This document shows, piece after piece, positions 13,582 through 17,226 of a DNA stretch of 17,226 nucleotides. Position numbers and translations under genes: made by a program. Position 1 is the stretch's first letter, and the number at the start of each line of letters is the position of its first letter. Source of the stretch: Archaeoglobus sp. (GTDB taxonomy: Archaea > Halobacteriota > Archaeoglobi > Archaeoglobales > Archaeoglobaceae); contig QNXS01000017.1 of NCBI GenBank assembly GCA_003978865.1, positions 1 to 17,226 of the forward strand, read 5' to 3'. The notes beneath the pieces were generated by a model. The model saw only the letters and a list, made by a program, of their open reading frames with translations, made no database searches and had not been told where the DNA came from.

Positions 13582-15315
13582 ATGCTGACAAAAGTTCTCT
13601 ATATAGATTTGTCAAGGTACAGATACAGTGTTGAGGACAGAAGAGATCTTTTCGAAGAATGGATAGGCGGAACAGGAGTTGCCGTACAGTTGCTAAAGGA
13701 GAACATGAACCCAGAGATCGATCCTTTCGATGAGGAGTCAACAATAGTATTTGCAGTGGGGCCACTTAATGCGGCATATCCCTTGGCTTCCAAAACTGTT
13801 GCCATGTTTAAAAGCCCGCTAACATTGAACATTGGCGAAAGCCATGCTGGAGGTAGAACGGCAACGTCAATAGCAAATGCTGGGTACGGCGCTATAGTAA
13901 TAACTGGAAAGAGCAAAAAACCAGTTTACATAGTTGTTAACAATGACAAAGTTTACTTCAGAGATGCAAGAGTAATATGGGGTATAGAGGACTCGCTTAT
14001 AGTTGCGAGGATCATAGCTGAAAACGAGAAAGGGAGGGGCACTAGAAGTGTTATGCGAATTGGAGGGGCTGGAGAAAGGCTCGTCCGATACGCTTGCGTC
14101 ACAACAGAAACTTACAGGCACTTTGGAAGGCTGGGGTTGGGAGCAGTTCTTGGTTCTAAAAACGTTAAAGCACTTGTTGTAAATGGCAGGGGGAGCAGAA
14201 AGATTGTGGACAGAAAAGCATACAGGGAAGTTTACGATGAGATATTTAATCTGGCAACAGAATCGGACGCAATGAAAAAATATCACCTTCTTGGAACAGC
14301 TGTAAACGTAAAGCCACTGAACGAGAAAAAAGGTTTGCCTGTAACAAATCTTAAGTTTACAAGTTCTGAGTATGCTGAAGAGTTGAGTGGCGAGAGTTTT
14401 GCGGAAATTATAGGGAGGAGAATAGCGTGCTCTCACTGTCCAGTGGCTTGCATTCACATAGCTGCTTTGAGGTTACCCTACGAGAACGAGCCGTACTTCT
14501 ACAAGACGCTGATGCTGTCCTACGATTACGAGCTGATATATGCTCTTGGTACAATGCTTGGAATGAAGAGAAAAGAGGACTTTTTGAAACTTCTTTACAG
14601 AGTCGAAGCATACGGTCTTGATGCAATGACTACCGGTGTATGTTTGGCTTGGGCAACAGAAGCCCTTGAAAAAGGTCTAATCTCGGAGAAAGACACAATA
14701 GTAAAACTTGAATTCGGAAACAGCGAGGCTTACTGTGAAGCTGTTAAGTATCTAATCCACCAGCCTAATGAATTTTACAGAATCCTTGCGCAGGGTGTGG
14801 AAAGAGCATCTGAAGTTTACGGAGGAAAAGAATTTGCTCTTGCTTTTGGTAAAAATGAAATGCCGGGCTATCACACCGGCTACGCTGCTCATATAGGTTA
14901 TCTGATTGGATTGAGGCATTCCCATCTCGATAATGCCGGTTACTCTGCTGATCAGAAGATGGATTCATACCCGGAACCGGAGCAGTTAGTTGAAAAACTT
15001 ATGAAAGAGGAACAGTGGAGACAAGTTCTCTCAAGTCTTGTTGTCTGCTTCTTTGCAAGAGGTGTATATAAACCTGATATAGTTTGCAGAGCACTCAGAC
15101 CGGTGGGTATGGAAATCGAAGAAGATGAACTTGTTGAAAGAGGGAAGAAAATATACTTTGAAAAGCTAAGGCTCAAGAAAGCTATGGGATTCAATGCAAG
15201 AGAGCTCAGAGTGCCGGAAAGAATATTCGAGACCGAGACACCACATGGAAAGTTAAATAAAGACTATATAGAAAGAGCAATAGAATACTTTGCAGGAATT
15301 GTTGAAAATTGTTAA
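13582..15315 (+). CDS. tungsten-dependent aldehyde:ferredoxin oxidoreductase family enzyme
   Basis: Members oxidise aldehydes (or reduce acids) with ferredoxin, using a bis-pyranopterin tungsten cofactor and one [4Fe-4S] cluster. Seen in the 577 aa: an AOR N-terminal domain with EEWIGGTGVAVQLL, GPLNAAYPLASK and HAGGRTATSIANAGYGAIVI, pterin-contacting RIGGAGERLVRYACV and FGRLGLGAVLGSKNVKA, then the cluster ligands Cys283, 286, 290 and Cys489, spaced as in Pyrococcus AOR. ATG 13582 has a perfect Shine-Dalgarno, GGAGGTGAT, 5 nt upstream. It ends a three-gene operon with PRK and the ferredoxin. The substrate is not evident. The length is close to AOR/FOR (about 600 aa) and shorter than GAPOR (about 650 aa). 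Confidence 0.93.
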   Translation: MLTKVLYIDLSRYRYSVEDRRDLFEEWIGGTGVAVQLLKENMNPEIDPFDEESTIVFAVGPLNAAYPLASKTVAMFKSPLTLNIGESHAGGRTATSIANAGYGAIVITGKSKKPVYIVVNNDKVYFRDARVIWGIEDSLIVARIIAENEKGRGTRSVMRIGGAGERLVRYACVTTETYRHFGRLGLGAVLGSKNVKALVVNGRGSRKIVDRKAYREVYDEIFNLATESDAMKKYHLLGTAVNVKPLNEKKGLPVTNLKFTSSEYAEELSGESFAEIIGRRIACSHCPVACIHIAALRLPYENEPYFYKTLMLSYDYELIYALGTMLGMKRKEDFLKLLYRVEAYGLDAMTTGVCLAWATEALEKGLISEKDTIVKLEFGNSEAYCEAVKYLIHQPNEFYRILAQGVERASEVYGGKEFALAFGKNEMPGYHTGYAAHIGYLIGLRHSHLDNAGYSADQKMDSYPEPEQLVEKLMKEEQWRQVLSSLVVCFFARGVYKPDIVCRALRPVGMEIEEDELVERGKKIYFEKLRLKKAMGFNARELRVPERIFETETPHGKLNKDYIERAIEYFAGIVENC

Positions 15316-15335
15316 TTTTTTTTAATTAGAAAAAA
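15316..15335. terminator. bidirectional T-tract terminator between aor and lysC
   Basis: A T8 run follows the aor stop directly (15316-15323). The A6 run at 15330-15335 reads as T6 on the minus strand, directly after the convergent aspartate kinase stop. Each gene thus meets an oligo-T tract within a few bases of its end. Confidence 0.6.
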
Positions 15336-15336
15336 T

Positions 15337-16752
15337 TTATTTAATAAATGTGTTTATCTCTACTGCATCAGACAAACAAAATTCATCATGTAAAATTTTT
15401 ACAGCTTTTTTACCGTCATCTCTTGAGACGGCAAAGCTGATGTTGTATTCACTGCAACTCTGGCTTATCATGATTATGTTTATCCCTGCTTTTCCAAGAG
15501 CTGAAAATATCCTGCCCGCAACTCCCGGAGTTCCCGCCATAGCAGCTCCAACAGCACTAACAACAGCAACATCATCAACCTTAGAGACATTGACGTTTCC
15601 GTTCCAACTGTCAACGTCCGTAAGTGCCTTCATTGCTCTTCTGAGGTCACTTCTATCTATGACCATGGACAGATTCAGCTCGGATGAACTCTGACTTATC
15701 ATTATAACATTGACACCAGCTTCTGCGAATCTTCTGAACACTTCCGCCATCACCTCCGCAAAGTCAAAGCCAGCACCGCTAACATTTACAATAGTAACCT
15801 TATCTATAAGAGTTAGTGCTTTAACTATACCTGTCGTAGTGTTGCATCTATCAGTTATAACAGTTCCGGGATTTTCAGGGTTAAAAGTATTCTTTATTCT
15901 GACGGGGATTCTTTTCTTTATTAGAGGTTCCAAAGCTCTTGGATGGAGTATTTTTGCTCCGAAGTGTGCTAATTCCATTGCTTCCTGATAGCTTATTTCC
16001 GATATGAGCTTTGCTTCAGGGACAATCTTTGGATCAGCTGTTAAAACACCATCAACTTCTTTCCACAGCCATACTTCATCTGCATCTATTGCTGCGGCTA
16101 TCAGTGTTGCCGTAAGATCACTACCACCCCTTCCAAGAGTAGTTATGTTACCGTCCTCAGTTGTTCCTATAAATCCAGTAACGACGGGAGTACTTCCTCT
16201 CAATTTTATTATTGGCTCGATTCTATTCCTCACCAGCTCGTAGGAAATACTGAGAGGTTTTGCTCTACCAAAATTGGAGTTGGTGATTATACCTGCATCT
16301 CCTCCTGTCATTGCAAGAGAATCAATTCCAAGAGAAAGCAGGGCAGATGAGAATATCGGAGCTGATAGTCTCTCACCAAACGACAGAATGTAGTCTTCAC
16401 TCCTCTTTGTTAACTCTCCGAGGTAGCTTATACCAAGTAGAACTTTCTCAAGTTCGTCTATTAACCTGTCTATATATTCCATAACTTTTGATCTATATGG
16501 TTCGTCAACGGCATCTTTTACAGCATCATAGTGCTTCTTGGCAAGTTCGGCAACAAACATTTTTATATATCCAGTAGATTGCTCTGTATAACATTTTTTT
16601 GCAGCATTTGTTAGCGAATCTGTTACTCCTGCCATTGCTGAAACGACCACAACCACCTCGTTGTCAGAGTACTTACTAACGAGTTTTGCACAGTGTCTGA
16701 TACTTCTGCCATCTTTTACACTAGTACCACCGAACTTCATAACTATTCTCAT
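15337..16752 (-). CDS. lysC: aspartate kinase
   Basis: This enzyme phosphorylates L-aspartate to aspartyl phosphate, the first step towards lysine, threonine, methionine and isoleucine. The 471 aa begin with the KFGGTS nucleotide/substrate motif (6-11), followed by VVSAMAGVTDSL, SFGERLSAP, VTGFIGTT, TLGRGGSDLTATLIAAAIDADEVWLWKEVDGVLTADP split over the kinase domain, and AHFGAKILHPRA. Two ACT domains follow (about 320-385 and 395-465; VNVIMISQSSSE and INIIMISQSCSE), so feedback inhibition by lysine or threonine is likely. ATG 16752 is supported by AAGGGTGAT (16756-16764 on the minus strand). The gene stands alone and is divergent from tRNA-Phe. Confidence 0.95.
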   Translation of the reverse strand: MRIVMKFGGTSVKDGRSIRHCAKLVSKYSDNEVVVVVSAMAGVTDSLTNAAKKCYTEQSTGYIKMFVAELAKKHYDAVKDAVDEPYRSKVMEYIDRLIDELEKVLLGISYLGELTKRSEDYILSFGERLSAPIFSSALLSLGIDSLAMTGGDAGIITNSNFGRAKPLSISYELVRNRIEPIIKLRGSTPVVTGFIGTTEDGNITTLGRGGSDLTATLIAAAIDADEVWLWKEVDGVLTADPKIVPEAKLISEISYQEAMELAHFGAKILHPRALEPLIKKRIPVRIKNTFNPENPGTVITDRCNTTTGIVKALTLIDKVTIVNVSGAGFDFAEVMAEVFRRFAEAGVNVIMISQSSSELNLSMVIDRSDLRRAMKALTDVDSWNGNVNVSKVDDVAVVSAVGAAMAGTPGVAGRIFSALGKAGINIIMISQSCSEYNISFAVSRDDGKKAVKILHDEFCLSDAVEINTFIK

Positions 16753-16800
16753 TGTATCACCCTTGCTGAATTGCTAAACAGAGCAAAAATAAAAAGAGGT

Positions 16801-16810
16801 AATATAAAGG
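16801..16810 (-). promoter_or_regulatory. TATA element of lysC
   Basis: On the minus strand the element reads CCTTTATATT. It predicts a start near 16778 and a leader of about 25 nt that contains the observed Shine-Dalgarno. Confidence 0.5.
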
Positions 16811-16903
16811 TTGCTGATTGTCAGAGCGTATCAAGGATAGGTTGCTTAAATCACAACTTTTGCTTTTGGTTGATTGAACTGAAAATAACTTCTCAAAAGG
16901 TAC

Positions 16904-16914
16904 TTGGTAACCAA
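16904..16914. repeat. 11-bp dyad next to the tRNA promoter
   Basis: TTGGTAACCAA is a perfect palindrome around its central A. It overlaps the BRE position of the tRNA-Phe promoter. It may be a regulator site or chance. Confidence 0.25.
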
Positions 16915-16927
16915 AAAAGATATATTT
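16911..16927 (+). promoter_or_regulatory. BRE/TATA promoter of tRNA-Phe
   Basis: CCAAAAAAG (BRE-like) is followed by ATATATTT. Its centre is about 30 bp upstream of the mature tRNA 5' end, leaving a 5' trailer of a few nucleotides. Confidence 0.55.
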
Positions 16928-16952
16928 CGTTCAAAACATGGGGATAAATAAA

Positions 16953-17026
16953 GCCCGGGTAGCTCAGCTCGGGAGAGCGTGCGGCTGAAGACCGCATGGT
17001 CGCCGGTTCAAATCCGGCTCCGGGCA
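16953..17026 (+). tRNA. tRNA-Phe (anticodon GAA)
   Basis: A 74-nt cloverleaf without an intron or encoded CCA. The acceptor stem GCCCGGG pairs with TCCGGGC (one G-U) and is followed by discriminator A. The D arm is GCTC/GAGC. The anticodon stem TGCGG/CCGCA encloses loop CTGAAGA, with GAA at 16987-16989. The T arm GCCGG/CCGGC encloses TTCAAAT. Confidence 0.97.
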
Positions 17027-17036
17027 TTTTTTCGTT
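17027..17036 (+). terminator. T-tract terminator after tRNA-Phe
   Basis: TTTTTTCGTTTT begins immediately after the discriminator base; the run of six T is typical for archaeal tRNA genes. Confidence 0.6.
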
Positions 17037-17040
17037 TTAA

Positions 17041-17226
17041 TCCGTTATAGCTTCTCTCTCCAGTATCGAGATAAGTTCTCAGCAAATTGTACAGCTTTAA
17101 ATTGGTTATCCTCCTAACCTCAAATCCTGCTTTTTCAACTTCCTCTACGCAACTCTTCCTTCTCCTTCCTCAACAACTTCTCTCCATACAGCTTCAGGAA
17201 TTAGAACTTGAAAATGCTTTAGAATA
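17041..17226 (-). pseudogene. decayed DUF3368/PIN-like gene fragment, cut by the window edge
   Basis: Read on the minus strand from the right edge, one frame gives ILKHFQVLIPEAVWREVVEE then GEGRVA and a stop. The neighbouring frame continues VEEVEKAGFEVRRITNLKLY then NLLRTYLDTGE. A third frame supplies GEREAITD before a stop. Joined by two frameshifts, these read like the core of DUF3368 proteins (PIN-like, usually paired with a small antitoxin-type partner), with the LIPEAVWREVV and LDTGEREAI signatures. No intact frame exists, and the C-terminal half is missing: the fragment ends within 15-20 bp of tRNA-Phe. The 5' part lies outside the window. Family assignment is by motif recognition only. 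Confidence 0.6.

Noticed and set aside
13867..14457. Long minus-strand ORFs inside aor and other genes
   Set aside because: They are shadows of well-supported genes, have Cys/Ser/Tyr-rich compositions and lack recognisable motifs or start signals.
16753..16952. Lysine or threonine leader peptide or riboswitch before lysC
   Set aside because: The predicted leader is only about 25 nt, with a Shine-Dalgarno, and shows no peptide ORF or large structured element.
1..17226. CRISPR array, intein, or complete insertion sequence
   Set aside because: No regularly spaced repeats, no splicing-type insertions in the conserved proteins, and no transposase with terminal repeats were seen.

Overview
The window is archaeal and most likely from a hyperthermophilic, anaerobic euryarchaeon of the Archaeoglobi type. 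The evidence is a NurA-family nuclease, a methanofuran-pathway tyrosine decarboxylase (MfnA), an FrhB/F420-type iron-sulfur protein, a tungsten aldehyde:ferredoxin oxidoreductase with its own four-cluster ferredoxin, promoters of BRE/TATA type, and a 16S-complementary GGAGGTGAT ribosome binding site at internal operon genes. The assignment to Archaeoglobi rests on remembered protein similarity (chiefly MfnA) and is an inference.

Layout, left to right. Positions 1-123 hold an open frame entering from the left edge (possible gene tail). A glycerate 2-kinase on the minus strand (126-1556) with an odd C-terminus is divergent from a plus-strand pair, nurA and a small HAS-barrel-like protein, followed by mfnA (3109-4239). 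mfnA overlaps tail to tail with a small membrane protein on the minus strand (4214-4747). That gene is divergent from a LolA-like lipoprotein (4956-5993), with a double-dyad operator candidate between them. Next come ilvB and ilvN (acetolactate synthase, 6183-8361), then purM (8462-9466). On the minus strand lie an FrhB-family protein (9530-10528) and a radical SAM/TRAM protein (10653-11816). A tight plus-strand operon (12094-15315) encodes phosphoribulokinase, a 16-cysteine ferredoxin and an AOR-family tungsten enzyme. Aspartate kinase (minus, 15337-16752) and tRNA-Phe(GAA) (16953-17026) follow. A decayed DUF3368/PIN-like gene runs off the right edge.

The standout observation is upstream of ilvB. 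A 22-codon ORF (6086-6154) encodes a peptide in which half of the residues are Leu, Ile or Val. Its ATG falls at the predicted transcription start. A GC-rich 9-bp stem spans its first 16 codons, and a T5 tract lies between its stop codon and the ilvB ribosome binding site. This layout resembles the amino-acid leader peptides of bacterial ilv operons, but in an archaeon it would be a leaderless leader-peptide attenuator. Second is the PRK-ferredoxin-AOR operon, which joins a kinase retaining the catalytic residues of true phosphoribulokinases to a ferredoxin-dependent aldehyde oxidoreductase. A recurring theme is that first genes of transcription units have a TATA element about 26-31 bp before the start codon and no Shine-Dalgarno (leaderless or nearly so), whereas downstream genes carry strong Shine-Dalgarno sites.
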